NCBI RefSeq assembly: GCF_000243415.2
Contig: NZ_KI912270.1
Location: 1,426,001-1,490,000, forward strand
Source of the DNA: Mycolicibacterium tusciae JS617
Lineage (GTDB): Bacteria; Actinomycetota; Actinomycetes; Mycobacteriales; Mycobacteriaceae
Length of the DNA stretch: 64,000 bases
Direction: 5' to 3'
The notes under the pieces are model-generated. The model was not told where the DNA came from. It worked only from the letters and a program-made list of their open reading frames with translations, and did not search any database. The stretch's first letter is position 1. Each line of letters begins with the position of its first letter. This document shows positions 23,079 to 34,301 of this stretch, piece after piece. Position numbers and translations under genes: made by a program.

Positions 23079-23634
23079 TCACCCTTCCCAGATAGCTGCC
23101 GTCACGCGAATCGATCTTGAGCTTGTCGCCGGTGTTGATGAACAACGGCACCTGGATCTCCGCACCGGTCTCGACGGTCGCAGGCTTGGTCCCCGCGCTG
23201 GACCGGTCACCCTGCAGGCCGGGCTCGGTATGGGTGACCTCCAGCTCGACGGTCACCGGCAGTTCGAGATATAGCGGGGCGCCGTTGTGGAACGCGATCT
23301 GCACCGGCAGGCTCTCCAGCAGGAACTTGGCGGCATCGCCGACCAGCGACTCCGAAAGCGGGTGCTGCTCGTAATCCTGGGAATCCATGAACACGAAGTC
23401 CGAACCGTCGCGGTACAGATAGGTGGCGTCGCGCCGGTCGACCGTGGCCGTCTCGACCTTCACACCCGCGTTGTAGGTCTTGTCGACGACCTTTCCTGAC
23501 AACACGTTCTTGAGCTTGGTGCGCACGAAGGCGGGACCCTTGCCGGGCTTGACGTGCTGGAATTCGGTGATCTGCCAGAGTTGGCCGTCAATCTGAAGGA
23601 CGAGGCCGTTCTTGAAGTCGGCGGTCGATGCCAC
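23071..23634 (-). CDS. efp: Elongation factor P
   Basis: Encodes 187 residues; relieves ribosome stalling at proline runs. The domain I loop reads [10 protein letters not shown], with lysine at the tip. The C-terminal signature [20 protein letters not shown] is intact. It is part of pepQ-efp-nusB, 18 bases after pepQ. Confidence 0.98.
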   Translation of the reverse strand: MASTADFKNGLVLQIDGQLWQITEFQHVKPGKGPAFVRTKLKNVLSGKVVDKTYNAGVKVETATVDRRDATYLYRDGSDFVFMDSQDYEQHPLSESLVGDAAKFLLESLPVQIAFHNGAPLYLELPVTVELEVTHTEPGLQGDRSSAGTKPATVETGAEIQVPLFINTGDKLKIDSRDGSYLGRVNA

Positions 23635-23652
23635 GGTCGGTTGTTCTCCTGT

Positions 23653-24768
23653 TCAGAGGATCGCCAGTTCCTTGGGGAACCGGGTGAGTAAGTCTGCGGT
23701 CTGATGTCGCCGGCTACCCGGCTCCGAGGCGCCTTCACCGACGACCAACGTGTCCTCGATTCGGACGCCGCCGCGGTCTGGCAGATAGACACCGGGCTCC
23801 ACGGTCACCGCAGAGCCAGCAAGCAGTGTACCGGCGGATGACGCGCTGATTCCCGGTGCTTCGTGAATCTGCAGACCGACACCGTGTCCCAGCCCATGAC
23901 CGAAGTTCTCGGCATATCCCGCGTCGGCGATGATCCGTCGCGATGCCGCGTCGACGTCGGAGAGCGTGGCTCCGGGCGCGAGCGCGTCGCGGCCCGCCCG
24001 CTGGGCGGTGGCCACCAAGTCATAGATGTCGTACTGCCACTGTGCGGCCGGCGACAGCACGAAGGTGCGGGTCATGTCGGAGTGATAGCCGCACACCAGT
24101 GCGCCGAAGTCGATCTTGACGAAGTCGCCGGCGGCCAACACCGCATCGGTCGGCCGATGGTGCGGGATCGCCGAGTTGGGCCCGGCCGCCACGATGGTCT
24201 CGAATGACACGCCATCGGCACCGTGATCGAGCATCAGCGCCTCGAGTTCGCGGCCGACCTCTTTTTCGGTCCGGCCCGGCCGCAGCCCTCCACGCTCGAC
24301 CAGATCGTGCAGCGCCGCGTCGGCGGCCTCACAGGCCAGCCGCAACAACGCGACCTCGCCGGCGTCCTTGACCTCGCGCAATGCCTCCACAGTTCCCGAC
24401 GCCCGGATCAGTTGGGTCATGTCGCCTGCGGCCTTGGTGAGCGCGCTGAACCCATCGACAGTCACCACGTGACTCTCGAAACCGAGACGAGCCAGCCCAT
24501 CGGCTGCCGCCCGCGCGACCAGATGGGGTCCGCACGCCCGCTCGATGACGAGCTCGGCATCGGGGGCCTGCTGCGCCGCCTGCGTGCGGTAGCGCCCGTC
24601 GGTCGCGAGCACCGGAGTCGGGTCCTCCGCACGAATTAACAGCGCCGCGTTCGACCCGGTGAAACCCGACAGATATCGGACGTTGACCAGGTCTGACACC
24701 ACCATCGCGTCCAAGTCGGCGGCGACAAGTCGCTGACGCAGCCGGTCCCGGCGCTGTGAAATAGTCAC
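23653..24768 (-). CDS. pepQ: Xaa-Pro dipeptidase / aminopeptidase P family
   Basis: Encodes 371 residues. An N-terminal creatinase-type domain (residues 1-130) is followed by the pita-bread peptidase domain. Metal ligands are seen as the two Asp of KIDFGALVCGYHSDMTRTF, the His of GHGLGHGVGLQIHEAPG, and the Glu pair in TVEPGVYLP and GVRIEDT. It cleaves peptides with proline in the second position, fitting its place beside efp. It is divergent from the B-4DMT gene. Confidence 0.95.
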   Translation of the reverse strand: MTISQRRDRLRQRLVAADLDAMVVSDLVNVRYLSGFTGSNAALLIRAEDPTPVLATDGRYRTQAAQQAPDAELVIERACGPHLVARAAADGLARLGFESHVVTVDGFSALTKAAGDMTQLIRASGTVEALREVKDAGEVALLRLACEAADAALHDLVERGGLRPGRTEKEVGRELEALMLDHGADGVSFETIVAAGPNSAIPHHRPTDAVLAAGDFVKIDFGALVCGYHSDMTRTFVLSPAAQWQYDIYDLVATAQRAGRDALAPGATLSDVDAASRRIIADAGYAENFGHGLGHGVGLQIHEAPGISASSAGTLLAGSAVTVEPGVYLPDRGGVRIEDTLVVGEGASEPGSRRHQTADLLTRFPKELAIL

Positions 24769-24787
24769 GGTTGTTGAACCTACTCGC

Positions 24788-24793
24788 TAAGGT
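24788..24793 (+). promoter_or_regulatory. Candidate -10, leaderless start of the B-4DMT gene
   Basis: TAAGGT lies eight bases before the ATG at 24802 in the 33-base gap between divergent genes. Confidence 0.35.
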
Positions 24794-24801
24794 GTGGCCT
24801 C

Positions 24802-25350
24802 ATGAGTAACTGGTTGCTGCGCGGACTGGTGTTCGCCGCCCTGATGGTGATCGTCCGATTGCTGCAGGGAGCGTTGATCAACGCGTGGGAGACCAGGGCC
24901 GGGCTGATCAGCATCATTCTGGTGCTTTTCTTCGCCGTCGCTGTGTTCGTGTGGGGCCTGATCGACGGTCGCGGCGACGCCCGCGCCAACCCGGATCCGG
25001 ACCGCCGTGGCGACCTGGCGATGACGTGGCTGCTGGCCGGCCTGTTCGCCGGCATCGTCAGCGGAGCCGTCGCGTGGTTCATCTCGCTCTTCTACAAGAG
25101 CCTCTACGTCGAAGGGCTGATCAACGAGCTCACCACCTTTGCGGCGTTCACCGCGCTGCTGGTGTTCCTGGTGGCCCTCGCCGGCGTCACGATCGGCCGC
25201 TGGCTCGTCGACCGCAACGCACCCCCGGTGACGCGGCACCGTTCCGGAGACGAGGAACGCACAGACACCGACGTGTTCGCCGCGGTGCGCCAACCAGACG
25301 GCGAACAGACGTCTGAACTCCAGACGTCCGAGATCCGTCGCGACAGCTAG
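24802..25350 (+). CDS. B-4DMT-type four-helix membrane protein (Rv2536-like)
   Basis: Encodes 182 residues with four predicted membrane helices: near 5-25, LISIILVLFFAVAVFVWGLI, LAGLFAGIVSGAVAWFISLF, and FTALLVFLVALAGVTIG. An acidic, disordered C-terminal tail of about 45 residues follows. The position between pepQ and the aro genes matches M. tuberculosis Rv2536. Transport is suggested by the family name only. Confidence 0.85.
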   Translation: MSNWLLRGLVFAALMVIVRLLQGALINAWETRAGLISIILVLFFAVAVFVWGLIDGRGDARANPDPDRRGDLAMTWLLAGLFAGIVSGAVAWFISLFYKSLYVEGLINELTTFAAFTALLVFLVALAGVTIGRWLVDRNAPPVTRHRSGDEERTDTDVFAAVRQPDGEQTSELQTSEIRRDS

Positions 25351-25388
25351 TACTGGCCCCGTCCTGACACCCTGACCTTCGGGCACCC

Positions 25389-26312
25389 GTGAACCCGGAC
25401 GAATTCTGTACGTCCGACCAGTGGAGCGTGCTGTCGTCGGCCGCCTCGCACTCGCAGTTCGCGGGCGTGCTCGGCGGCTTCTTGATCACCGCGATCGCGC
25501 TGCTGATGGACAAGAAGAGCCGCGAAAGCATTCACACGCTTGCGCTGTTCGCCTCCGCGGTGCTCATCCTCATGCTGGCCAGCTTCCTGTTCAGCTTGAT
25601 CACCGGCAACCAGGTGCCCACCGAAGGTGACGCGCGTGGCATCTGCGCAATCGCGTGGACGCAAGGTGCGGTGTCGACGGGAATGCTCGCCGCGGGCGCG
25701 AACGCCTTCTTCGGCGGCCTGGGCTGGATGCTCGCCAGCCACGCGGTCAACAGGATTTCAGAGCAGGATCCCGAGGACGTCGGCGCCTACTGCTTTCTCG
25801 CCGATCTGGGCGGCTGGATCACGTTCGCCGCGGCGATGACGACCACCCTGATCCTGTCCGAAACCGCAGTCGACTACCTGCATTTCATGTTCGGGCGTCG
25901 CCCCGAACTGTGGGTGACTGGACTGATAGTCAGCACGGCTGCGCTGGTCATCGTCGCGGACTTCGTGCTCGTGTATGTCCGAACCAGGACGCTGCGTAAG
26001 TCGTTGGCGGACAGTGCCGCGCCGACCCGGCTGGCGCTTCGGTCGATCAAGGTCGCCACCATAGCCACGGTCGTCCTGGCGATCGGCGCGTCCTGGCTGG
26101 CCGTCAGCCTCGCGCGAATCCCCAAGGCCTGGCTGACAGAACCGAACGCCGGCCTGATCGGGTTCGTGTTGGTCCTGACGTTTGTGCTGCCGACAATCGT
26201 CGCGACCGCGATCTGTTACTCGGTGGCCAGCACCGATGAACGCCCCATCATCCGAGGCTTGCGAGGTACCGCAGCGCCAGGACGTAGCCTTGCGTCCCGA
26301 GTCCGACGATGA
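25389..26312 (+). CDS. Multi-pass membrane protein of unknown function
   Basis: Encodes 307 residues from GTG with no obvious ribosome site. About seven hydrophobic segments are seen, including [50 protein letters not shown] and [17 protein letters not shown]. The tail ends in a basic [19 protein letters not shown]. The last 65 bases lie antisense to the end of aroQ. I do not recognise the family. An insertion between the Rv2536-like gene and aroQ is possible. Confidence 0.75.
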   Translation: MNPDEFCTSDQWSVLSSAASHSQFAGVLGGFLITAIALLMDKKSRESIHTLALFASAVLILMLASFLFSLITGNQVPTEGDARGICAIAWTQGAVSTGMLAAGANAFFGGLGWMLASHAVNRISEQDPEDVGAYCFLADLGGWITFAAAMTTTLILSETAVDYLHFMFGRRPELWVTGLIVSTAALVIVADFVLVYVRTRTLRKSLADSAAPTRLALRSIKVATIATVVLAIGASWLAVSLARIPKAWLTEPNAGLIGFVLVLTFVLPTIVATAICYSVASTDERPIIRGLRGTAAPGRSLASRVRR

Positions 26313-26700
26313 CCCCGGTCGCCACCGCACTGATGTAGGAGTGGTGCCGAAACTCTTCGCGCTTGTGCACATTCGAGATGTGCACCTCGATCAGTGGTCC
26401 GCTCAATTCCGCGCACGCGTCGCGCAGTGCCACCGAGGTATGGGTCAACGCGCCGGGGTTGAGGATCACCGGATCTCCGGCATCGGCAGCGGCATGGATG
26501 AAGTTCAGCAGATCTGCTTCACTATCGCTCTGCCGCACAATGGCTTTCAGACCAAGGTCCTCGGCTTCGCTTTCGATCAGCGTTATCAGCTCGTCGTGAG
26601 TGGTGCTGCCGTAAACCTCGGGTTCTCGCTTGCCGAGCCGGCCCAGGTTGGGCCCGTTGAGCACGAGAACGGTTGAAGCTCGCTGAGGCTCTTCACTCAT
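26248..26700 (-). CDS. aroQ: 3-dehydroquinate dehydratase, type II
   Basis: Encodes 150 residues; the third shikimate-pathway step. The type II marks are [18 protein letters not shown] (active-site loop with Arg and Tyr), [15 protein letters not shown] and [18 protein letters not shown]. It starts two bases after the aroB stop and overlaps the end of the convergent membrane-protein gene. It is the last gene of aroC-aroK-aroB-aroQ. Confidence 0.97.
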   Translation of the reverse strand: MSEEPQRASTVLVLNGPNLGRLGKREPEVYGSTTHDELITLIESEAEDLGLKAIVRQSDSEADLLNFIHAAADAGDPVILNPGALTHTSVALRDACAELSGPLIEVHISNVHKREEFRHHSYISAVATGVIVGLGTQGYVLALRYLASLG

Positions 26701-26702
26701 CG

Positions 26703-28424
<1,722 letters not shown>

Positions 28425-28425
<1 letters not shown>

Positions 28426-29639
28426 CAGCCCGACGCCTGGACCGGCTGCGAGGAGGGTTCGCGGTCGGCGACCGCACGTAAATAGTTGTCGACGTTGGCA
28501 CGCGTCTCGCTCAGCGAATCACCACCGAATTTCTCCAGGGTCGCCCGCGCCAGGACCAGCGCCACCATGGTTTCGACGACGACACCCGCAGCAGGCACCG
28601 CGCACACATCGGAGCGCTGATGGATCGCGACGGCTTCGTCACCGGTGGCCATGTCAACGGTCGCCAGTGCGCGCGGCACGGTCGAGATCGGCTTCATCGC
28701 CGCCCGCACCCGCAGCGGCTGTCCGTTGGTCATCCCGCCTTCGAGGCCGCCCGCGCGGTTGGTCGAGCGCATCACGCCGTCGGCGCCGGGATACATCTCG
28801 TCGTGTGCGACGCTGCCGCGGCGGCGGGCCGTCTCGAAGCCGTCACCGATCTCCACGCCCTTGATCGCCTGGATGCCCATGACCGCCCCGGCCAGTTGGC
28901 TGTCGAGGCGGTTGTCACCGCTGGTGAACGAGCCGAGCCCGACGGGAAGTCCGTGGACCACGACCTCGACGATGCCGCCGAGGGTGTCGCCGTCCTTCTT
29001 GGCCGCCTCGATCTCGGCGATCATCGAGTCCTGCGCCGCTTCGTCGAACGCGCGCACGGGACTCTCGTCGATGGTCGGCAGATCGGAGAACTGTGGAGGC
29101 GGCCCGTCATAGGGTTTCGACGCACCGATGGAGATCACGTGCGACAACACCTCGACACCGAGCGCCTCCCGCAGCAGCGCCCTGGCGATCGTGCCCGCAG
29201 CGACCCGGGCGGCGGTCTCCCGTGCGCTGGCCCGCTCCAGTACCGGTCGGGCGTCGTCGAAGCCGTACTTGAGCATGCCCGCATAGTCGGCGTGGCCGGG
29301 CCGTGGCCGGGTCAGCGGCGCGTTGCGAGCGCTCTCTTCACCGAGAACGGACGCCTCGACCGGGTCGGGCGCCATCACCGTCTCCCATTTCGGCCACTCG
29401 GTGTTGCCGATCTCGATCGCGATCGGACCGCCGAGCGTGGCGCCGTGACGGACGCCAGCAAGCATCGTGACTTGGTCTTTTTCGAACTTCATCCGGGCGC
29501 CGCGGCCGTACCCGAGTCGGCGCCGGGCCAACTGCCCCGCGATGTCGTCGGAGGTGACGTGGACGCCGGCGATCATGCCTTCGACGACGGCCACTAGGGC
29601 GCGGCCGTGGGATTCACCAGCTGTAGTCCATCGCAACAC
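28425..29639 (-). CDS. aroC: Chorismate synthase
   Basis: Encodes 404 residues; turns EPSP into chorismate using reduced FMN. Signatures include [42 protein letters not shown] and the C-terminal [24 protein letters not shown] start ([12 protein letters not shown]) matches the family; an ATG three codons earlier is possible. It is first in the aro run and is preceded by a hairpin. Confidence 0.97.
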
Positions 29640-29672
29640 GCGTCCCATCTTCCCACAGCGCGCTCCCTGCGA

Positions 29673-29715
29673 TTCGGTGCGTTTACCGTCGCTGAGCGAC
29701 CGTACGCGCACCGAA
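29673..29715. terminator. Hairpin between tetR and aroC
   Basis: Outer arms TTCGGTGCG (29673-29681) and CGCACCGAA (29707-29715) enclose a second perfect hairpin, GTCGCT/AGCGAC, at 29688-29700. It lies eight bases after the TetR stop. It resembles the element at 57527-57575 in its arm sequence. Confidence 0.55.
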
Positions 29716-29722
29716 ACCGCCG

Positions 29723-30325
29723 TCAGGAGGTCGCGAGGCCGTCCAGGACGCGGCCGATCTCGGCGCGCGCGTCTCGATGCGCGACCTTCTTGTCGTCGGC
29801 GCGGGCAACGATCATCGCCATCTCGCAGATCGCGCCGAACAGGAAGGATGCCAGCGGGCCGGGCCTACGCGGCGCGATGCGGCCGGCCTCGGCCGCACGG
29901 GATATTGCGAGCTCCATCATCTCCAGCAGCGGGGCTTCGAGTCGACGGATACCCTCCCAGCCGATCGCCGCGGAGGCATCCAGTAGGACGATGCGCTGCA
30001 GGCCGGGCTCCAGGCACTCGTCGAGGAAGGCGCGGCAGGCGGCCTTGAACGCGTCCCACGGGTCCTTCTTGCGCGTGTAGGCCGCCGCGAGGGGCGTCGC
30101 CAATCGCTCGATCTCACCGCTGAACACGGCCTCGAAAAGCTGCCTCTTACCGTCGAAGTGGTGATACACCGCGCCCTTGGTCACCTTGGCCCGTGCAGCG
30201 ACGGCGTCCAGTGACGTCGCGTCGTAGCCGTCGCGGGCGAACAGTTCGCGCGCGGCCTCGACGAGCGCGGCGGTGGTCGCCTCGGTTCGCTCGGCCTGGG
30301 TTCGTCTGACCACCCTTGTCGCCAC
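29723..30325 (-). CDS. TetR-family transcriptional regulator
   Basis: Encodes 200 residues from GTG ([15 protein letters not shown]); an ATG seven codons upstream is the alternative. The DNA-binding domain is clear: [20 protein letters not shown] then [20 protein letters not shown]. The C-terminal half is a helical ligand domain (PF00440-type). It is last in a SnoaL-DUF3237-TetR operon and probably represses that operon through the palindrome at 31223-31241. Confidence 0.93.
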   Translation of the reverse strand: MATRVVRRTQAERTEATTAALVEAARELFARDGYDATSLDAVAARAKVTKGAVYHHFDGKRQLFEAVFSGEIERLATPLAAAYTRKKDPWDAFKAACRAFLDECLEPGLQRIVLLDASAAIGWEGIRRLEAPLLEMMELAISRAAEAGRIAPRRPGPLASFLFGAICEMAMIVARADDKKVAHRDARAEIGRVLDGLATS

Positions 30326-30355
30326 GGGCCGACCATAGCCCAACATCAGGTCGGT

Positions 30356-30847
30356 TCAGAGCACCCGATAGATGCGGTAGTCAATGTGGTTCGGCGACAG
30401 AATGTTATAGCCGACGGCGACCAGCCCGGACAGCCATGCGTAGCGTTCGTCGGCGGTCTCGAACGTCGGCGTCGTCCGCACGTAGGTCTCGTCGAATCCC
30501 AGCACTTCGCCTGCCGTCAACCGCGCGAGTGCGTCCGCGGGGACCTTGATGATTCCGCGCGCCTCGTAGTGAATCAACGCGTCGTCGTGGGTTCGGATGG
30601 TGGCACGTACGTCCACGCGTCCCACGCCGTCGGATCCTACGAGTAGCCAGTCGCCGCCGCCGGGCAACAGCTCACCCTGCAATTTCGGCCCGTCGATGAC
30701 GCCGTCGGTCGTGATGAAGGTCATCCGCATACCCACCGGAGTCATAATCGGTTGCGCCGGTTGCAGGTTGACGTGCATATCGAAAAGATGCTCAACCGGA
30801 AGTGCGTCGATCAGCGGCAACTGGTCGACCGGCGTGGCGGTCGTCAT
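30356..30847 (-). CDS. DUF3237 domain protein
   Basis: Encodes 163 residues, starting at the ATG of an ATGA overlap with the SnoaL-like gene. DUF3237 beta-barrel marks include HLFDMHVNLQPAQPI, GPKLQGELLPGGGDWLLVGS, RATIRTHDDALIHYEARGI and the C-terminal HIDYRIYRVL. The family is uncharacterised. Its pairing with an NTF2-fold protein and TetR suggests small-molecule turnover. Confidence 0.88.
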   Translation of the reverse strand: MTTATPVDQLPLIDALPVEHLFDMHVNLQPAQPIMTPVGMRMTFITTDGVIDGPKLQGELLPGGGDWLLVGSDGVGRVDVRATIRTHDDALIHYEARGIIKVPADALARLTAGEVLGFDETYVRTTPTFETADERYAWLSGLVAVGYNILSPNHIDYRIYRVL

Positions 30848-31242
30848 GCGGGGTTCCCCAGTGCGGCCTGCAGTTGCATGCCGTCGACGAATGTGTCCTT
30901 GCGGGCGACGAGTCCCTCGGGTGACACCCTGACGACATCGAGGCAGTCGAAACGGGTGTCGCCGGAGATCAGCGCCCAGTCGAGGATCCAGTGGTCCTCT
31001 CCGTAAAGGACGCGGTAGGTCTCCCACGTGAGGTCTGGAAATTGGGTGAAGATTTCGGCGAAGGTGGCGCGAACGGCGTCGCGGCCGACGACGGGTCCAC
31101 CCCCCATGTGCATCCAGAATTGAGTGTCCGGCGTATGCAGCGCCACGATCGCATCCGGATCGTGGGCGGCCCAGCCTGCGAAGTAGCGTTCCGAAAGAGT
31201 TTTCAGGTCCAGCTGGATAGTTTGCATACTCTGAGTATGCAT
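30844..31242 (-). CDS. SnoaL-like (NTF2-fold) protein
   Basis: Encodes 132 residues from the ATG at 31242; an ATG at 31227 (MQTIQLDLKTL) is an alternative. NTF2-fold marks: LSERYFAGWAAHDPDAIVAL, VVGRDAVRATFAEIFTQFPD and TFVDGMQLQAALG. It is first in the operon, with a -10-like TACTAT and a palindromic operator at its start. A hydrolase, isomerase or binding role is possible. Confidence 0.85.
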   Translation of the reverse strand: MHTQSMQTIQLDLKTLSERYFAGWAAHDPDAIVALHTPDTQFWMHMGGGPVVGRDAVRATFAEIFTQFPDLTWETYRVLYGEDHWILDWALISGDTRFDCLDVVRVSPEGLVARKDTFVDGMQLQAALGNPA

Positions 31243-31262
31243 TAACCTACCGATAGTATGCA
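31223..31262 (-). promoter_or_regulatory. Promoter and palindromic operator of the SnoaL-DUF3237-TetR operon
   Basis: TGCATACTC-T-GAGTATGCA (31223-31241) is a perfect 9+1+9 palindrome covering the start codon region. A further half-site AGTATGCA (31255-31262) lies exactly 21 bp away, two helical turns, and overlaps the minus-strand -10-like TACTAT (31253-31258). The arrangement fits repression by the TetR protein of the same operon. Confidence 0.65.
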
Positions 31263-31270
31263 AGTGTCCA

Positions 31271-31702
31271 TCACGGCATGGCGAGCGCCGTAGCTGCCGC
31301 CGCTGTCACGCACATCGAAGGCCCGTGGGGCACTGATCTTTCCGTGCACCTACCGCTGACGATCATCGCCCATCCCGCAGTCAGCAGAGGTGCACCCAGC
31401 GCGGCGAGCGCCCAGACGTCGACGCCGAATGCTCCGGTCAGCGCCCCGATCCCGATCGCCAATTTGACGTCCCCGGCGCCCATCGCCGCCGGAGCGATCA
31501 GGTGCAGCGCGAGATAGATCGCGAACAGCGATACAGCACCGGCCAATGCGGTCCCGCCATGCCCTGCCGCCGCGGCGCAGGCCAGGATCACGACGGCGCC
31601 GGGCAGCGTCATCCAGTTGGGCAGCCGCCGCTCCCGGATGTCATACCAGCTGAGCCCGACAAACCACGCCAGCACACAGATGCCGGCCGCCTCCGCCCCC
31701 AC
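31271..31702 (-). CDS. A24-family prepilin peptidase, short form (Rv2551c-like)
   Basis: Encodes 143 residues. The two catalytic Asp regions are WYDIRERRLPNWMTLP and PAAMGAGDVKLAIG (GxGD), in a four- to five-helix membrane protein. It lacks the N-terminal methylase domain of PilD, as in TadV and archaeal forms. It cleaves signal sequences of pilin-like proteins; no pilin genes are in the window. It is next to aroE, as in M. tuberculosis. Confidence 0.9.
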   Translation of the reverse strand: MGAEAAGICVLAWFVGLSWYDIRERRLPNWMTLPGAVVILACAAAAGHGGTALAGAVSLFAIYLALHLIAPAAMGAGDVKLAIGIGALTGAFGVDVWALAALGAPLLTAGWAMIVSGRCTERSVPHGPSMCVTAAAATALAMP

Positions 31703-31711
31703 GAATCGAGG

Positions 31712-32494
31712 CTAACGTCCCCCCAGTGCCGCCCTCATCGCCTCTTTTGGCGCAGGCATCCCCGTGAATTGCTCGACCTGGGCGAAGGCCTGATTCAGGA
31801 GCATCTGCAGCCCGCTGATCGCCCGTCCACCCGCGGCTTCAACGGCCGATGCCAGCGGTGTGGGCCACGGATCGTAGATCGCGTCGAGGAGCACGGGGAT
31901 GCGCGCTAGCGTGTCGATATGCGAGGCCGCCACCTGCGCGGGAATGGTGCTGACAGCCACATCGATATCGCCCACGGGTGAGCCCAATTCGATCCAGCGC
32001 GCCTCCGCACCGACACGCGCTGCGAGTGCCACTAACGGTTCCGCTTTGTCCCGGTTCCGCGCGACGATTGCAATATCCTGCACGCCGAGCTCTGCCAGGG
32101 CGACGACAGCTGCGGGCGCGGTACCGCCCGAACCCAGCACAGCGGCCCGCCCCGACACCTGGCCCAGTGCACCAGTCACCCCGTCGACGTCGGTGTTGTC
32201 GGCGCGCCATCCCCTTGCGGATCGCACCAACGTGTTGGCCGAGCCCACCAGCTCGGCACGGGGTGCGCGTTCGTCAGCGAACTGCAGTGCCGCGAACTTC
32301 CCCGGCATGGTCACCGACACACCGACCCACTCCGGCCCGAAACCGCGTACCAATCCCGGCAATTGCTCGGCGGTGCACTCGATGCGCTCGTACGTCCAGC
32401 CGTCCAAGCCCAGCGCCCGATACGCAGCGAGATGCAGCTGCGGAGAGCGGGAATGTGCGATCGGCGACCCGAGCACCGCCGCCTTACGACTCAT
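31712..32494 (-). CDS. aroE: Shikimate dehydrogenase
   Basis: Encodes 260 residues; reduces 3-dehydroshikimate with NADPH. Substrate site SRSPQLHLAAYRALG, catalytic Lys in GVSVTMPGKFAAL, Asp in ADNTDVDGVTGAL and the nucleotide-binding AAVLGSGGTAPAAVVALAE are seen. The start is the ATG in the ATGA overlap with mltG. It is separate from the main aro cluster but in the same region. Confidence 0.96.
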   Translation of the reverse strand: MSRKAAVLGSPIAHSRSPQLHLAAYRALGLDGWTYERIECTAEQLPGLVRGFGPEWVGVSVTMPGKFAALQFADERAPRAELVGSANTLVRSARGWRADNTDVDGVTGALGQVSGRAAVLGSGGTAPAAVVALAELGVQDIAIVARNRDKAEPLVALAARVGAEARWIELGSPVGDIDVAVSTIPAQVAASHIDTLARIPVLLDAIYDPWPTPLASAVEAAGGRAISGLQMLLNQAFAQVEQFTGMPAPKEAMRAALGGR

Positions 32495-33762
32495 CGCGAG
32501 GAATCGAGAACACCGTTTCGCATCGCGAGTTCGATGTTCGCGAGGTGCTGCGGATAGTCCCGGGTGAACAGGGTGGTGCCCTGCATGTCGATGGTCACGA
32601 AGTACAACCAGTCCCCCGGCTCGGGGTTTTCCGCCGCCGCCAGTGCCGGTTGCCCCGGCGAACAGATCGGCGTCGCCGGAAGTCCCGGCCGCACATAGGT
32701 ATTCCACGGCGTGTGCTGCCCGCGGTCCCCGTCCGTGGTCGCCACTTCGATCCTGTCCAGCGGGTAGTTCACGGTGGAGTCGAACTCCAGCGTTCGATTC
32801 TCCGCGAGTCGGTTGTAGATGACCCGGGCGACCTTGCCAAAGTCCTCCGGCGTGGCTTCGCGCTGCACCAGCGAGCCAACGGTCAGGATCTGGTACGGCG
32901 ACATGTTCATCGCCTCGGCGGTATCGAGGATTCCACCCGCCTCATATTGGGCAGCGCTGGCGCCGACCAGCGTCGACAGAATCTCCTGCGGCTGTGCGGA
33001 CGGATCGATGTCCCACGACCCCGGCGCGATCAGCCCCTCCAGCCGCCGGTGATCGGTGCCCATCGCCTTCACCGGACCGAGCGCCCACTCCGGCACCGAC
33101 AGCGCCGACGGTTCAGCTGTGGTCGCGGACTCCTTGAGCGCGTCGGCCGCGACACAGTTGCGCTTACCATCGAGATCCACACATGTCGCCTTGGAGATCA
33201 GGCTGAGGATCCCGTCGGTGACCGCATTGGTCTTGACGTCCCGCACGTCGTCGAGCTGACGCCCTTCCGGGATCACCAGTTTGCCGACCCGATTCTGCGG
33301 ATCAGCAAGCCGCTCAACGGCATTGGCGGCGGGGATCTCAGTACGCACCTTGTAGAAGCCGGGCTGGATCGCCGAGATCGCCGCATTCCCCTGCGCGGCG
33401 TCGACGAATACGGCGGAGGTCGCCACCACGTTCTGGTCCTGAAGGGTCTGACCGATCGCGGTGGTGGAGTCGCCTTCGTGGACCTGGATGACCACATCGC
33501 TGACGCCGCCGCCGGTGAAGTCGCTACTCGTGCCGAACACGTTGTGCCACAGCTTCGACCCGAGGAATACCACGCCGAGGACGACCACGACCAGGATGCC
33601 GAGCGCCACACCGCTGGCCAGCCGACGCTTGCGTCGCCCGCGCGCCTCCCGTAGCCGGTCCGCGCGGGTCCTCCGACGCCGCGGGGGGCCGACCGCCATG
33701 GGCTCCACCCGTTCCTGGCGCCAGCTGGGCTCGACGCGTTCGCGGCCCCAATTGTCAGACAT
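32491..33762 (-). CDS. mltG: Endolytic transglycosylase MltG (YceG-like)
   Basis: Encodes 423 residues. An arginine-rich cytoplasmic tail ([20 protein letters not shown]) precedes one membrane helix ([19 protein letters not shown]). A LysM-like region follows, then the catalytic domain with the expected Glu in [20 protein letters not shown]. It cuts nascent glycan strands in the periplasm and may set peptidoglycan chain length. The start ATG overlaps the ruvX end by eight bases. Confidence 0.95.
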   Translation of the reverse strand: MSDNWGRERVEPSWRQERVEPMAVGPPRRRRTRADRLREARGRRKRRLASGVALGILVVVVLGVVFLGSKLWHNVFGTSSDFTGGGVSDVVIQVHEGDSTTAIGQTLQDQNVVATSAVFVDAAQGNAAISAIQPGFYKVRTEIPAANAVERLADPQNRVGKLVIPEGRQLDDVRDVKTNAVTDGILSLISKATCVDLDGKRNCVAADALKESATTAEPSALSVPEWALGPVKAMGTDHRRLEGLIAPGSWDIDPSAQPQEILSTLVGASAAQYEAGGILDTAEAMNMSPYQILTVGSLVQREATPEDFGKVARVIYNRLAENRTLEFDSTVNYPLDRIEVATTDGDRGQHTPWNTYVRPGLPATPICSPGQPALAAAENPEPGDWLYFVTIDMQGTTLFTRDYPQHLANIELAMRNGVLDSSR

Positions 33763-34297
33763 CTCCGACCTCGTCCCTGAAGTCACCGTGCGCGGCCAAC
33801 ACCGCGCGCCGTTGGTCCAGCCAGTTCTGCAAGATGCCGACTGCGGCAGCCTGGTCGATTATCGATCGCTGCCCTTTGGCGCGAATGCCGGCCTCTCGCA
33901 ACGAGCGCTGGGCCGCAACGGTAGTCAGTCGCTCGTCGGCCAGGCGCACCGGCACCGGCGCGATTCGTGCCGCCAATTGATCGGCGAGGCCGATTGCGTC
34001 CGCGGCGGCCGAGCCAGATTGGTCGGCCAGCGTCCGCGGCAACCCCACCACCGCTTCGACCGCCTCGTACTCGTTTACCAGTGCCGCCAGTCGACGCACA
34101 TGTTTGTCCGACCCTTTTCGCCGTTCCCGCGCTACCGTCTCCACCGGTGTCGCGAGGATGCCGTCGGGGTCACTGACCGCCACGCCGATACGGACACTGC
34201 CGGCGTCGATGCCCAACCGTCGACCGCGGCCGGGATCGGGCGGAGCCAGCGTAGGCCCCGGCCGGTCGGGTAGACGGGAATCAGGATCGGTCGGCAC
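33755..34297 (-). CDS. ruvX: Pre-16S rRNA nuclease / Holliday junction resolvase-like YqgF
   Basis: Encodes 180 residues. The RNase H-like core shows [51 protein letters not shown] and [15 protein letters not shown]. In E. coli the homologue matures the 5' end of 16S rRNA. It sits four bases after alaS in the conserved alaS-ruvX-mltG-aroE order. Confidence 0.95.
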   Translation of the reverse strand: MPTDPDSRLPDRPGPTLAPPDPGRGRRLGIDAGSVRIGVAVSDPDGILATPVETVARERRKGSDKHVRRLAALVNEYEAVEAVVGLPRTLADQSGSAAADAIGLADQLAARIAPVPVRLADERLTTVAAQRSLREAGIRAKGQRSIIDQAAAVGILQNWLDQRRAVLAAHGDFRDEVGDV

Positions 34298-34301
34298 GCG
34301 G

